Of a stretch of 30,911 nucleotides of DNA, positions 1 through 9,005 are shown in pieces. This DNA is from a virus. The DNA is taken from the IMG/VR virus record IMGVR_UViG_3300031977_000172, positions 1 to 30,911 of that record; one strand, written 5' to 3'. The translations under genes and the position numbers were made by a program. The notes beneath the pieces are model-generated. The model was not told where the DNA came from. It saw only the letters and a program-made list of their open reading frames with translations, and made no database searches. How positions within the stretch are numbered: the first letter of the stretch is position 1; each line of letters starts with the position of its first letter.

Positions 1-2207
1 GACTGTATAATTTGTTGTGACTTAAACACTTCAACTTGTTGTTCATTAGACAAGTTAGCTAAATCCATGTTTAAAAAATTCTGAGCATTTTGTACAGATG
101 TTTGTTGACGGTTGTTTAGATTACCCATGTCTAGGTTAGCTAGTGCAGATGCCTCTGCAAGAACCATAGCTTGACGATTAGACAAGTTCTCTAGGTTCAT
201 TGTTTGTACCATACGAGCATTTTCTAACTGTATTTGTTGGTCAGCAGTAAAGTTCATATTAGCAATGTCACTAATTTTACTTGCGTTTAGTACACGTGTC
301 TGAAACTCTTGATCAAACTCTTGACCCAAGAACTTAGCACGTTGTTCTGCTGCAAGCATAGCACGTGCCTGACGATTTGACAAGTTCTGTGCTTCAAACT
401 GTGCCTGTGTAGCTGCATCAGCTTGTGCAATTGGTAGTGCACTTTCCATAGCTGCTTGCATAATGGCTTGTCCTGCCATTGACGAAGCACTAAGACCACG
501 AGCCGCCATCTGTTGATTAGCTAAACGTACAGCACCTGCAGCCCATGCAGGTGGTGTTGTACCATCAAACTGTTCCATCAAGCCTACAAGTTGGCCTTGT
601 ACTGTAGCTTTCTCTGATGGTGTAGCAGTAGCTGCATCAATCTGTTCAGTAAACTTAGCTGCTTTAGTTGCATCTGCAGCAGCACCTGAAATTAATTCAC
701 CATCTTGTATCTCACGTTGTACTTCATTGTCAAATTGATGTGCTGTACCTTGTGCTGCATTAAGGTCGCCCACCATACTTTTTGTAGCTGTAGCAGCAGC
801 CACTTTAGCACGAGGATCATCTTCATTTGTTTGTGCTGCATTTAGTGCTTCTGTTTGAGCCATAACATCATCTGAAACCACATCTGCTTCATATTTAGCT
901 GTATCAGGTTGTTGTACGTTTTGTGCAAGGTAAGTGTCTGCCTGTGCTACGGTGTCTACTGCACCTGCACCAGTTACTTGACCACTAGTTTGTTTAATAA
1001 GTTCTTCCTGCATAGGAGCACCTATTAATGTAGATTCCATTGTTGCACCTTCAGGCAAAGAAGGATCAGTTGCACGTTCAGTCATTACATCTTTTATAGT
1101 TTTTTGTCGTGCCTGATACAGTGGTGCTATTTGTTGTAGTTTTGCATAAGTTTCTGAAAACTCTTTACCTTTAGCTTCTACAAGTTCTTTTAAATATGGA
1201 TCATTGGGATTAGCTGCAGCTTGAGCTTGCAGTCTCTGTAATTCAATTTCTTGTTGTTCATATAAAGCAGTTGTATCTGCATAAACTTGATCAACATTTT
1301 CAATATCACCAGTTACACCACTACCAATTTGTTGTGTAATGTAGTTACGATATGCATCTTCTTTTAATTTATGTGGGTCTTGTACTTCTGTTTTATATTT
1401 ATTTGCAGCATCTACAATCATCTGAGCTTGTTCAGGTGTTTGTGCTTGTATTGTTTTACCATCAGAAAATGTTACCGTATTACCTTCTACTTTAATATTA
1501 CTAAGATCAGCACCACCCATAACAATATCTTTTAATGGTCCTTCGGCATAGTCAGGTAATATATATCCTGGAACATCTTTAAAGTTTGGTTCTGGTAAGG
1601 GTTCTGGCATACCTTTAGTTGGATCATAACCACCAAGATCAGGCATTACAGGTAATGTAACTATAGGGTCTGGTTTTGTTAAAGGTGGTCCACCGTATGA
1701 TGGTGGTGGCATTGCAGGACCACCTACAGGTGGTATACTAGGCTTTTCAATTTCTGCACCACCATAATGATTTAATGCAGATTGATAATCTTGAAAAGTA
1801 GAATCTCCTACTTTATAATATGTAGTATTACCTTCAGATGTTGGTCCTTGTAAGGTTTGTATACCCTGACTAAAATCAGCAGGACTATCATTTTCTGTAG
1901 GATCAGGTAAGCCTGTTAGTTCAGTGTAAGTTTTATTAGTTACAGGATTACCAAAACCATCTGTAACAGCATTACCAAAACCATCTGTAACAATACCACC
2001 AGTTTGATATTTACCTACTACACCACCTTTAGCCATCATCATAGCTGCTTGTTTAAACTGTTCCATTTGATTTTTCTTATCAGGGTTTTGCTCTAGGTAA
2101 GAATTAAACCCAGACATGTCTCCTGTATAACCTAATGTTCCTGCAATACGTTGCATTGCATCTGGTTTAAAACCACCGAATGTAGGATTTTTAAATTGAT
2201 TATTCAT
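1..2207 (-). CDS. Large virion-associated protein, C-terminus cut by window edge
   Basis: The frame is open from an ATG at 2207 to the left edge, giving at least 735 residues with no stop. The N-terminus reads MNNQFKNPTFGGFKP and has a Met/Gly segment (MMMAKGGVVGKYQTGG), then two copies of the peptide VTDGFGN coded by a 24-bp tandem repeat at 1947-1992. A Pro/Gly-rich linker follows. The rest is Ala/Gln-rich and looks alpha-helical. Its last 180 residues repeat the motif NLSNRQA / NLNNRQQ / NLSNEQQ at intervals of about 20-60 residues. It is the last visible gene of the structural operon, after the fibre genes. I infer a virion protein, perhaps internal or ejected, of the kind common in uncultured marine phages. 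No enzyme motif is visible and no firm function can be given. Confidence 0.75.
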   Translation of the reverse strand, partial: MNNQFKNPTFGGFKPDAMQRIAGTLGYTGDMSGFNSYLEQNPDKKNQMEQFKQAAMMMAKGGVVGKYQTGGIVTDGFGNAVTDGFGNPVTNKTYTELTGLPDPTENDSPADFSQGIQTLQGPTSEGNTTYYKVGDSTFQDYQSALNHYGGAEIEKPSIPPVGGPAMPPPSYGGPPLTKPDPIVTLPVMPDLGGYDPTKGMPEPLPEPNFKDVPGYILPDYAEGPLKDIVMGGADLSNIKVEGNTVTFSDGKTIQAQTPEQAQMIVDAANKYKTEVQDPHKLKEDAYRNYITQQIGSGVTGDIENVDQVYADTTALYEQQEIELQRLQAQAAANPNDPYLKELVEAKGKEFSETYAKLQQIAPLYQARQKTIKDVMTERATDPSLPEGATMESTLIGAPMQEELIKQTSGQVTGAGAVDTVAQADTYLAQNVQQPDTAKYEADVVSDDVMAQTEALNAAQTNEDDPRAKVAAATATKSMVGDLNAAQGTAHQFDNEVQREIQDGELISGAAADATKAAKFTEQIDAATATPSEKATVQGQLVGLMEQFDGTTPPAWAAGAVRLANQQMAARGLSASSMAGQAIMQAAMESALPIAQADAATQAQFEAQNLSNRQARAMLAAEQRAKFLGQEFDQEFQTRVLNASKISDIANMNFTADQQIQLENARMVQTMNLENLSNRQAMVLAEASALANLDMGNLNNRQQTSVQNAQNFLNMDLANLSNEQQVEVFKSQQIIQ
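1947..1992. repeat. 24-bp tandem repeat inside the large virion gene
   Basis: A 22-bp string, identical in both copies, starts at 1947 and again at 1971. It encodes a duplicated VTDGFGN peptide in frame. This looks like a recent in-frame slippage duplication. Confidence 0.8.
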
Positions 2208-2217
2208 TGTTTATGCC

Positions 2218-2472
2218 TTACTTACCGAATGTCATCCAAACAGCACCTGCTATGAATGTTAGTGTTCCGACTGTAGCTAACTTTACCACAGTGCTCCATA
2301 TACTTCTACGTGTATCTCTCCATGCTTCAAGTAGTCCACGTATTTCTATTATATCTTTTTGTGCATCCTCATCAAGTAACCCAATAGAACGTAGTGCCTC
2401 TTTAGCTCCACGCCTAGCTGCACGGTCTAGCATGTCTTCTACTTCTTCTGATGTTAACTTAATATCTGCCAT
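2218..2472 (-). CDS. Small membrane protein, DUF6127-like, possible holin
   Basis: This 84-residue protein has an amphipathic, charged N-terminal half with the signature RRGAKEALRSIGL and a GLLEAWRDTRR segment. A single hydrophobic helix follows at about residues 62-81 (VVKLATVGTLTFIAGAVWMTF). The arrangement matches, from memory, a small family (DUF6127) found beside tail genes in alphaproteobacterial phages and prophages. One C-terminal membrane helix after a helical cytoplasmic region is compatible with a holin-like or membrane-anchoring role, but that is inference. It lies between the tail-assembly chaperone and the large virion protein. The other membrane protein that could be a holin is at 23161-23490. 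Confidence 0.8.
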   Translation of the reverse strand: MADIKLTSEEVEDMLDRAARRGAKEALRSIGLLDEDAQKDIIEIRGLLEAWRDTRRSIWSTVVKLATVGTLTFIAGAVWMTFGK

Positions 2473-2482
2473 AGCCTACGTC

Positions 2483-2977
2483 TCATGGTTTAGTAGGCCA
2501 ATCGTCCTCTTCTAAATGAGGCCAGTTAGAATGAGTAGTTATATCACGTAATGCTTGACGATATGTAGTTTGAGCAGAGGTCATTGTTCGATCTGATACA
2601 GCCCACCAATCTGTTTCTGCAAGAAGATTATCACGTTGATGTCGGTTATTTAATGCAACCCCTTCATCCAGATTTGTTTGATATTCAACCTCTTGCTCTG
2701 CTTTAGTTTGCCCACCTTCAATATCAGCAAACATGTCAACAATTTGCCATGCATATACCCAATTATTTTCACTATCTTGTACTACACCATTGCGTACTGC
2801 ATTTTGGTATTCACCTATTCCTTCTGTTGGTTTTGGTGTAGCAAACACAGGGTCTACATTTAATGCATCATGTACATTACTATTCCATATTCTAGGCATA
2901 GACATGTTTGGGTTGTCACGCCTTAGTTCACCCTGTGTTTTTATTTCACCTGTTGTTCTGTTTCTATATTCACTCAT
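2483..2977 (-). CDS. Tail fibre assembly chaperone-like protein
   Basis: A 164-residue protein. The C-terminal 50 residues (RDNLLAETDWWAVSD ... TYRQALRDIT ... WPTKP) carry the pattern of the phage tail assembly chaperone family (PF16778 type): RD-LL-TDW, a YRQALRDI helix and a terminal W-P-x-x-P. The N-terminal half (MSEYRNRTTGEIKTQGELRR) resembles the leading part of other phage fibre-assembly proteins. Such proteins bind fibre tips and help them fold or trimerise, and are often coded next to the fibre they serve. Here the next gene upstream is the 664-residue fibre-like protein at 3005-4999, which is its likely client. Confidence 0.75.
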   Translation of the reverse strand: MSEYRNRTTGEIKTQGELRRDNPNMSMPRIWNSNVHDALNVDPVFATPKPTEGIGEYQNAVRNGVVQDSENNWVYAWQIVDMFADIEGGQTKAEQEVEYQTNLDEGVALNNRHQRDNLLAETDWWAVSDRTMTSAQTTYRQALRDITTHSNWPHLEEDDWPTKP

Positions 2978-3004
2978 TTGATTGATCCTTTCGTATGAGC
3001 TTGA

Positions 3005-4999
3005 TTATGACGGATATGCTACTGCATAAAAAATATACGTTGCATTATTTACATTTAAATCGGAACCACCTGCTGATCTAAAATCAAAACCTGTAGTAGT
3101 TGAATTAATATCGTTAATACCATTGTATTGTGCAGCAGTAGTATTTAAATTCATTCTAGTATCTGCCCCAGATGTTAAACCTCTTTCAGTATCAAAAAAC
3201 CACCAATCTCCTGTGCTATCAGTTCTTTTAAAAAGGACATACCTAACTCCGTTAGAAAAACCACAGTCTATAGCATGAGAGCCATCGGATGTTCCATCAC
3301 CAGTATAGCTTCCCACTTTAGATATACCATCAAGGGTTGCAAAAAGATAAGCTACATAATTATCTGACCCTCTAGCAGTTAAATAATCTCTACCTACTTC
3401 AAAATCTACAGCAGTTGGATAGTATGAGTTATAGCCACCAAAAACATAAATACTGTTTGCTTCTCCCGAATTGCCATTCAGTCGTAAATAGTAATCCTCG
3501 GCATTTGTACCGCCATTTAAATCTTTATGGAAAACTGCCCAGTCATATGACGAACTTATATTTTTGACCCAGATCATTTCAGGTATTACGCCAAGATTAT
3601 GCTTAATTCTCTGACCAAAGGTATTGTTCGACTGATACGTGACTACATCGAAATAATTAGGAGCACGTCTCCACATGTGAGCATGGTAGTTTGAACTATT
3701 TACAAGATGTACACCGTTCATGTACTCAAAACTTTCACTACCTGACCCACTTTGCTGTCCAGAAGTTGCATCTGTAAGAAGTTTCTGATTATATCTATTT
3801 CTATCATACAAACGTCTGTTTGACGTACCTGTACTTGTGTATATATTAATAGCCATATCAACTGGAAAACCATTATGGCTAGCACTAGAGTTTGAATAAT
3901 TAGGTAAGTTACTTGTGTTTGCGGAATTTGAGTCAAAAACATCTCTTACGTTTGTAGGAACTGCCATAGGGCCTCTACGTATAGCTATATAAATATACTT
4001 ACGACCAGAGTAATTAAATTGTGCATTATTACTATCTAATTTAAAACCTGTTGGAGTAAGGCTTATACGATCTCCACTTTGTTGACTTGCTGTAGTTTTA
4101 TTATTGTTCCACCAAAAATCTACTGTTCCAGAAATATGTATACCACTTATATTATCTAATATAATATAATCTTCTATATTTGCTTGCCACCCTAAACCAT
4201 ATTGAGGTTTTATTATAAGAAACTGAGGTTCAAATCCTAGATCTATTTCAGGACCAGTAGAAGAACCATTACCAGTATATTCATCACACTTTATAATATC
4301 TTTATCACCATCTAGACCAAACCCACCATCATTATTATTATGAGCAAAAAGATATGCAGTAATTGTATCACCATTTCTATTAATTGGATTTGCTGTTCCT
4401 ACAGTAAATACTGAAGCTGTAGGTTCAGTATTATTAAAATAAGCAGATTGAGTTTGAGGCCCATCGGTTTCATTCCAACGCATATACTTTGTTGCACCTA
4501 AAGACCTATGGTAAATGTAAGAATCATATCCTGCGTTTGATTTAAAAATTATAAATCCAGGTGCAGTACCAAGATTATGGGATATTGTTCTTACAGAGCC
4601 ATTTCCTGTATACTGTACTACATCAAAAAATTTAGAAGCTTTTCGAAACGTATAACTTCTATATCTTGCCGAACCTGTATTTACTTTAGCATTTGTACCA
4701 ATACTAAAACCATTACTATTAAAAGCAGTAACACAATCTGCTGCTGATATATAACTACTGTTGCTGTTTGATTCCCAATGAGATGAAGCACCATTTTCAG
4801 TATCTTGCATTATAGGTTTTACACTAGTACTATTTATATTTTTAATTAAAACTGCACCGCCTTCTGTACTTATATCAATGTCATTTACAATTGATGTATT
4901 AGAACCAGTGCCTCTATAGGCATAAGAACTAAATATTTCTTCTACATTAAGACCTGCACCACCTGCGGCAGACATCATTAATTTTTTAATATTACTCAT
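3005..4999 (-). CDS. Tail fibre / receptor-binding protein with repeated beta domains
   Basis: A 664-residue beta-rich protein. At least four copies of a domain can be seen, each opening with a pattern such as FFDVVQYTGNGS, then an H-N-L-G-x-x-P or D-L-G-F-x-P turn and a hydrophobic strand ending in lysine (IIFKS, LIIKP, MIWVKN, VLFKR). They start near residues 124, 235, 447 and 565. This matches the repeat I associate with DUF7483-type phage tail proteins. The C-terminus (YIFYAVAYPS) ends in the 'YAIA.P'-like strand common to them. It starts 5 bp after the preceding fibre gene and is followed by a tail-assembly chaperone. The host-recognition role is inferred from context and repeat type. 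Confidence 0.8.
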   Translation of the reverse strand: MSNIKKLMMSAAGGAGLNVEEIFSSYAYRGTGSNTSIVNDIDISTEGGAVLIKNINSTSVKPIMQDTENGASSHWESNSNSSYISAADCVTAFNSNGFSIGTNAKVNTGSARYRSYTFRKASKFFDVVQYTGNGSVRTISHNLGTAPGFIIFKSNAGYDSYIYHRSLGATKYMRWNETDGPQTQSAYFNNTEPTASVFTVGTANPINRNGDTITAYLFAHNNNDGGFGLDGDKDIIKCDEYTGNGSSTGPEIDLGFEPQFLIIKPQYGLGWQANIEDYIILDNISGIHISGTVDFWWNNNKTTASQQSGDRISLTPTGFKLDSNNAQFNYSGRKYIYIAIRRGPMAVPTNVRDVFDSNSANTSNLPNYSNSSASHNGFPVDMAINIYTSTGTSNRRLYDRNRYNQKLLTDATSGQQSGSGSESFEYMNGVHLVNSSNYHAHMWRRAPNYFDVVTYQSNNTFGQRIKHNLGVIPEMIWVKNISSSYDWAVFHKDLNGGTNAEDYYLRLNGNSGEANSIYVFGGYNSYYPTAVDFEVGRDYLTARGSDNYVAYLFATLDGISKVGSYTGDGTSDGSHAIDCGFSNGVRYVLFKRTDSTGDWWFFDTERGLTSGADTRMNLNTTAAQYNGINDINSTTTGFDFRSAGGSDLNVNNATYIFYAVAYPS

Positions 5000-5004
5000 T
5001 TATA

Positions 5005-6354
5005 CTATCCTAAATTTTTACCTACTGTAAAACCGTACCAGTTACTTCCACCATCGTGTGTATAAAATACAAACTGATCTATTGCATTAGCAGTGTTTGT
5101 AAGTGTTGGTATAGTTGCATTAGGCCAATCTATAGTTGTGGGCCACGTTAATGTATAACCACTAGCACTTGCATCTTGTACAATCTTTAAACTAAACCCA
5201 TATGCTGTACCACTAGCAGGTGGATTAGTAAAAGTAAATGTTGTATTTTCACTTAATGTTGATGCAAACACATTACCAGTTTCACAGTTTATAGTTGTTG
5301 TACCACTTGATGATGAAACACTTTGATATGTTTCGTTGTAGGATTGTACCACAAGTTCACCAGTAATGTCAACATCACCTGTATGTGTTTCATCAACTTT
5401 TGCATCTAGTTGAGTTTGTATTGCAGATGTTACACCATCTATGTAGTTTATTTCTGCAGTGCTTGCAGTTACACCATCTAACAAGTTTAGCTCTGCAGTT
5501 GAAGCTGTAACACCATCAAGTATATTTAACTCACCACCATCAGCAGTTACTGCTGTACCACCAAGAGTAAGACCACTTGTTGTTATTGTTATATTATCCG
5601 ATCCATCAAAATTAGCTGCACCTGAAGTTACACCTGCAATTGTAATTGTACGTGCAGTTGTTAATGCATCTGCTGTAGTTGCAACAATAGAACCAGAACC
5701 ACTTATACTACCATTAACAGTAAGATCACCTGTAATTGTACCGTTACCTGATACAGCTAGAGTTCCCACATTTGCAGTATCAATAGAGCCAGTATCAATA
5801 TAGGCAGTGCCATCAATATATGCATCTTTCCACTCAGAGCCACTAGCACCCAGATCGTAAGTGTCATCAGCAGAAGGAATAAGATTTGAGGCCACATCAG
5901 CAGTCACCGTTACTGTATCAGATGCTGCATTACCAAGTGTAGTATTACCATTAACAGTAAGATTACCAGTATTAGTTTGATTACCTGTAACCGCCAATGT
6001 ATCACTTAATGTAGTTGCACCAGTTACACCTAGTGTTCCACCTACTGTAGCATTAGTAGCTATGGCTGCAGTACCTGCCATATGTAAATCTTTATACTTT
6101 AAACTTGTAGTACCAAGATCAACTGTATTATTTGTTTTAGGACGTAGTAATGAAGCTGTAACAACTATGTCTTGACTAGGGCCAAGTACTTCAATAGGAG
6201 CACCCTCTGACGTAGTACCATCGTGGGTATGGCCTGTACTATTGTTAAATGCGTCAACTATGGCATTAAACTCACCGTCTAAATCATTAGCATTAATAAC
6301 ATTACCATTAGCAATATTATTAGCTGTATCATTTCTTACATAGCCTGTACCCAT
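5005..6354 (-). CDS. Tail fibre protein with LDGVTAST repeats
   Basis: A 449-residue fibre-like protein. The N-terminus (MGTGYVRNDTANNIANGN) is an attachment-type segment. It is followed by degenerate beta-helix repeats of the form TVGGTLGVTGATTLSDTL / LTVNGNTTLGNAAS. Then comes the familiar ILDGVTASTAELNLLDGVT run seen in many trimeric phage fibres and a short DVDITGELVV linker. The last ~105 residues form a separate domain ending TFTNPPASGT ... WPTTIDWPN ... FYTHDGGSNWYGFTVG. That domain is clearly related to the C-terminus of the fibre at 9805-12066, so two fibres share a tip or trimerisation module. Confidence 0.85.
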   Translation of the reverse strand: MGTGYVRNDTANNIANGNVINANDLDGEFNAIVDAFNNSTGHTHDGTTSEGAPIEVLGPSQDIVVTASLLRPKTNNTVDLGTTSLKYKDLHMAGTAAIATNATVGGTLGVTGATTLSDTLAVTGNQTNTGNLTVNGNTTLGNAASDTVTVTADVASNLIPSADDTYDLGASGSEWKDAYIDGTAYIDTGSIDTANVGTLAVSGNGTITGDLTVNGSISGSGSIVATTADALTTARTITIAGVTSGAANFDGSDNITITTSGLTLGGTAVTADGGELNILDGVTASTAELNLLDGVTASTAEINYIDGVTSAIQTQLDAKVDETHTGDVDITGELVVQSYNETYQSVSSSSGTTTINCETGNVFASTLSENTTFTFTNPPASGTAYGFSLKIVQDASASGYTLTWPTTIDWPNATIPTLTNTANAIDQFVFYTHDGGSNWYGFTVGKNLG

Positions 6355-6365
6355 AAGACTTTCCT

Positions 6366-7949
6366 TTATTTCCTATTATTTTCAGCATATTCAAGTATTG
6401 CTGTATCTAACAAAAATGCAGCATTTGAACTATCATCTTCTATTCTTAATGCTACTGTATTACCTGAACCTACAATATTGTTATTAAATGATTGCGTTGT
6501 TGGTTCTCCATATGTAGTAGTATTAAATATTGCTGTACTGTTTCCATAAAAACCAATGCCACCTGCACCTGATGATAATGTAAATGTAGCAGGTTGTATT
6601 TTGTCTCTGTCATTCTGGTTATATTTTACACCTGCAACAACATTAACTGCACCAAATGGTTTTATATACAAATCTAATTTATAAAATGTTTTTCGTTTTT
6701 GTGGGTCTGTAATCGGCATAAATGGAGATTCATATATTGCATTTATATTACTACTATCTCTTGATGTACCACTTTCCATTCTATAAACATAACCATCTTC
6801 ATTTGCAAAAAGTACAAACTCATTATCTCCAATGTACTGAGAGTCTGTTATATAACATTTATATCCTTTTAACTCACCCCACTGAAAACCTTGACCACCT
6901 TGATCTACAAACTTTGTTCCTAGTACACCTTTAGCTACATCTACAGTTTCGCCACTTACATAACTAAATAATCTGTACTGAGCTTTACCTCTAATAACAG
7001 TGCTTGAAAAACTTTGTGTAAAACTTTGCATTTCATTTACTGTAGGTCTTATATTTTTAGATGCAACATCAATTCCAAAGTCACCAATACGTTCTGTTGA
7101 ACTTAATGTACGTAGTCCATCAGGACCAAGGAACATAATATCAGAACCAATCTCTTGTATTGTATCTGCACTCAAACAACCAAGGTCTTCTGTAACTGCA
7201 CTTAACGTAAAATCAGCAGAGCTTGATCCTGTTAGCCTCATAATTTTATCACGACAAAATACTATTAATGCATCACGATAAACTTTAAGACCAGTTATTT
7301 CAGAGTTAAGACCAATGCTACCTGCACCATTTGCAGGATCAAAGTCTGTATCTGAGTAAGGTGCAGTAAATATTAACTCTGTACCCTTACCAAAAAACAA
7401 TGTACTTTTAAATAATTCTACAGTGCTTGCACCATTTACTGCGGATTGACCAGTACCACTCCCTGTTATATAAGCCATTGACTGACTACTATCTGTATAA
7501 TAAACAGGATAGTTTGTACCATCAACAAATACTATTTTAAGTGCATTGTTAAAGTTATAAGTTACATGTCGAGCACGAGCAAATCCTGTGTTACTTGCTG
7601 TAACTTTAGATGACCATGAAGGAGTAGTGTCAGTAGCATCTATTAAATAATATATACCGTTACGTGCAGCAATAACTCTTTCTTCATCTTCATTTTCAAC
7701 AATAGCAAGAGCTTGTACTACACCTGATCCAGTTAATACTGGATCATTAGTAGGAGATCCATTTCCATCAAAAGATTCTCCAAATTTAGTATATCCTGCT
7801 ACTTTACGATAACCTCCATCAAGTGAAGGTTCAAAGTTTTGCAGTATAGAGGCAGAACCTACAGCATTAATACCTTGTTGCAAAGGACTTATGTTTGTAA
7901 CTAAACCACCTGTAAACTGTACAGGAAATGTAGACCATGCTGTAGTCAT
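6366..7949 (-). CDS. Tail/neck structural protein, stabilisation-like
   Basis: A 527-residue protein starting MTTAWSTFPVQFTGGLVTN, with the opening pattern 'GGL-tni-sp-Q-G--GSA--l-NfepSldGGYrk--GY-kF'. I know this pattern from short-tailed phage neck or tail proteins (P22 gp10 / tail tubular B-like architecture). The body is a series of beta hairpins with internal repeats such as YYLIDATD and YVYRMESGT, compatible with a propeller-like fold. It follows the head-tail adaptor gene with a 4-bp gap, the usual position for a tail hub or stabilisation protein. The exact family assignment is inference; a minor structural protein of another type is possible. Confidence 0.7.
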   Translation of the reverse strand: MTTAWSTFPVQFTGGLVTNISPLQQGINAVGSASILQNFEPSLDGGYRKVAGYTKFGESFDGNGSPTNDPVLTGSGVVQALAIVENEDEERVIAARNGIYYLIDATDTTPSWSSKVTASNTGFARARHVTYNFNNALKIVFVDGTNYPVYYTDSSQSMAYITGSGTGQSAVNGASTVELFKSTLFFGKGTELIFTAPYSDTDFDPANGAGSIGLNSEITGLKVYRDALIVFCRDKIMRLTGSSSADFTLSAVTEDLGCLSADTIQEIGSDIMFLGPDGLRTLSSTERIGDFGIDVASKNIRPTVNEMQSFTQSFSSTVIRGKAQYRLFSYVSGETVDVAKGVLGTKFVDQGGQGFQWGELKGYKCYITDSQYIGDNEFVLFANEDGYVYRMESGTSRDSSNINAIYESPFMPITDPQKRKTFYKLDLYIKPFGAVNVVAGVKYNQNDRDKIQPATFTLSSGAGGIGFYGNSTAIFNTTTYGEPTTQSFNNNIVGSGNTVALRIEDDSSNAAFLLDTAILEYAENNRK

Positions 7950-7953
7950 ACTG

Positions 7954-8673
7954 TTATACTTTCAATAAACCAAATGTACTAGGGTTACTATACTTTACTG
8001 TAGAACGTACATAGTCATACGTGTTTATGTATATACTACGCATAAACTTTATACCTTGTTCAAACTTTTGTTGAGATAGTTGTGCAGATTGATTATCACC
8101 TCTAAACTGATATGCATAAAACATAGCACCGTCAGTGACTACGTGTTTAAAATCTGATGGTACTGTAGGTACATCATCTTGTAATTCTAAATCTACAGGA
8201 TTACGATAATATTCATAAACTAACTCATATGCTTTATCAGGTGTAGGAAATATTATAAATTCTTGACTAGGTGCTCTACTTACGTATCTTGGTTTAGCAC
8301 GTATACCTGTATCACTATTGTACTCATAGTCAGAATACTTGTCAAGATATTCTTGATATGTCATGCTTTGTAATTTAGTAGTTGCGATATTTAAGTCACT
8401 ATTACGTTTAATTCTAAAGCTATCCATATTAATTGACTTAGCATCGTAAGGATAACCATATCGTGTAACACCTGCAGTTAATGTATCTTCCTCTTCTACG
8501 TGATTCCAAGGCCAACCAAACTCTTCGTGATTGATGTGTCTTATAGCACTATTAACTGAATCTTTAGCTGTGTTATAATAACCAGTTGCTGTTGCAAAAT
8601 TATTAGCAGTAAGCTCTACTTCGTTTAGTCTACGATTAACCTCATTGACAAGACCTAAAAAATTGTATGCCAT
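7954..8673 (-). CDS. Head-to-tail adaptor / tail tubular A-like protein
   Basis: A 239-residue protein beginning MAYNFLGLVNEVNRRLNEV. It has an alpha-helical start, then a segment with NHEEFGWPWNHVEEEDTLT and a YPYDAKSINMDSFRI strand. Later features are YEYYRNPVDL, a conserved V-P-SDFKHVVTDGAMFYAY helix and a C-terminal amphipathic helix (QLSQQKFEQGIKFM). This order (early helix pair, central beta hairpin, late helix with DGA-x-Y-A) is that of phage gp4 / tail-tubular-A adaptor proteins, which dock to the portal and connect the tail. Its stop region abuts the 527-residue neck protein, and its start shares one base with the previous gene's stop (TAATG), implying coupled translation. Confidence 0.7.
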   Translation of the reverse strand: MAYNFLGLVNEVNRRLNEVELTANNFATATGYYNTAKDSVNSAIRHINHEEFGWPWNHVEEEDTLTAGVTRYGYPYDAKSINMDSFRIKRNSDLNIATTKLQSMTYQEYLDKYSDYEYNSDTGIRAKPRYVSRAPSQEFIIFPTPDKAYELVYEYYRNPVDLELQDDVPTVPSDFKHVVTDGAMFYAYQFRGDNQSAQLSQQKFEQGIKFMRSIYINTYDYVRSTVKYSNPSTFGLLKV

Positions 8674-8993
8674 TATTTTTCCCTCACACGTAAAAATACT
8701 GTACGTTCAAATGTCAAGCCATCAGATGTAGTTACAGTACAATAAAACTTATATTTTATATTGTCTGTTCCTAAACTTACTCTTGCTGTAGCCACTGTAT
8801 TTGTAAGTGTTGAAGATACAAGTTGTATACCATGTACTATAGGACCACTTGCAACTAGTGTAGTTTTAACTCCATCTGCATTGTCTATACTCCAAGTCAC
8901 AGTGCTTAAAGTTGCAGAGCCAATAAAACGTGACCAGTCTATGTTGTAGTCTAGTATTTCATCAGGGTCTTTGTTAGGCCATTTTAATGACAT
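8673..8993 (-). CDS. Small fibre-tail adaptor-like protein
   Basis: A 106-residue protein starting MSLKWPNKDPDEILDYNIDW, followed by an Ig-like set of beta strands. The opening 'K.P-KDPDE-LDY-IDWS--L--' is that of a small protein found in many tailed phages between capsid and tail genes and often annotated as a fibre-tail adaptor. It lies between the repeat protein at 9006-9794 and the head-tail adaptor, which fits such a connector. The sequence shows no catalytic residues or membrane segment. The function rests on family resemblance recalled from memory. Confidence 0.65.
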   Translation of the reverse strand: MSLKWPNKDPDEILDYNIDWSRFIGSATLSTVTWSIDNADGVKTTLVASGPIVHGIQLVSSTLTNTVATARVSLGTDNIKYKFYCTVTTSDGLTFERTVFLRVREK

Positions 8994-9005
8994 TATATAT
9001 TCCTA

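Noticed and set aside
5459-5803. A 114-codon plus-strand frame inside the fibre gene
   Set aside because: It is an opposite-strand shadow caused by the repetitive Thr/Val/Ala codons of the fibre; similar shadows at 9628-9954, 15999-16421 and elsewhere were left out for the same reason.
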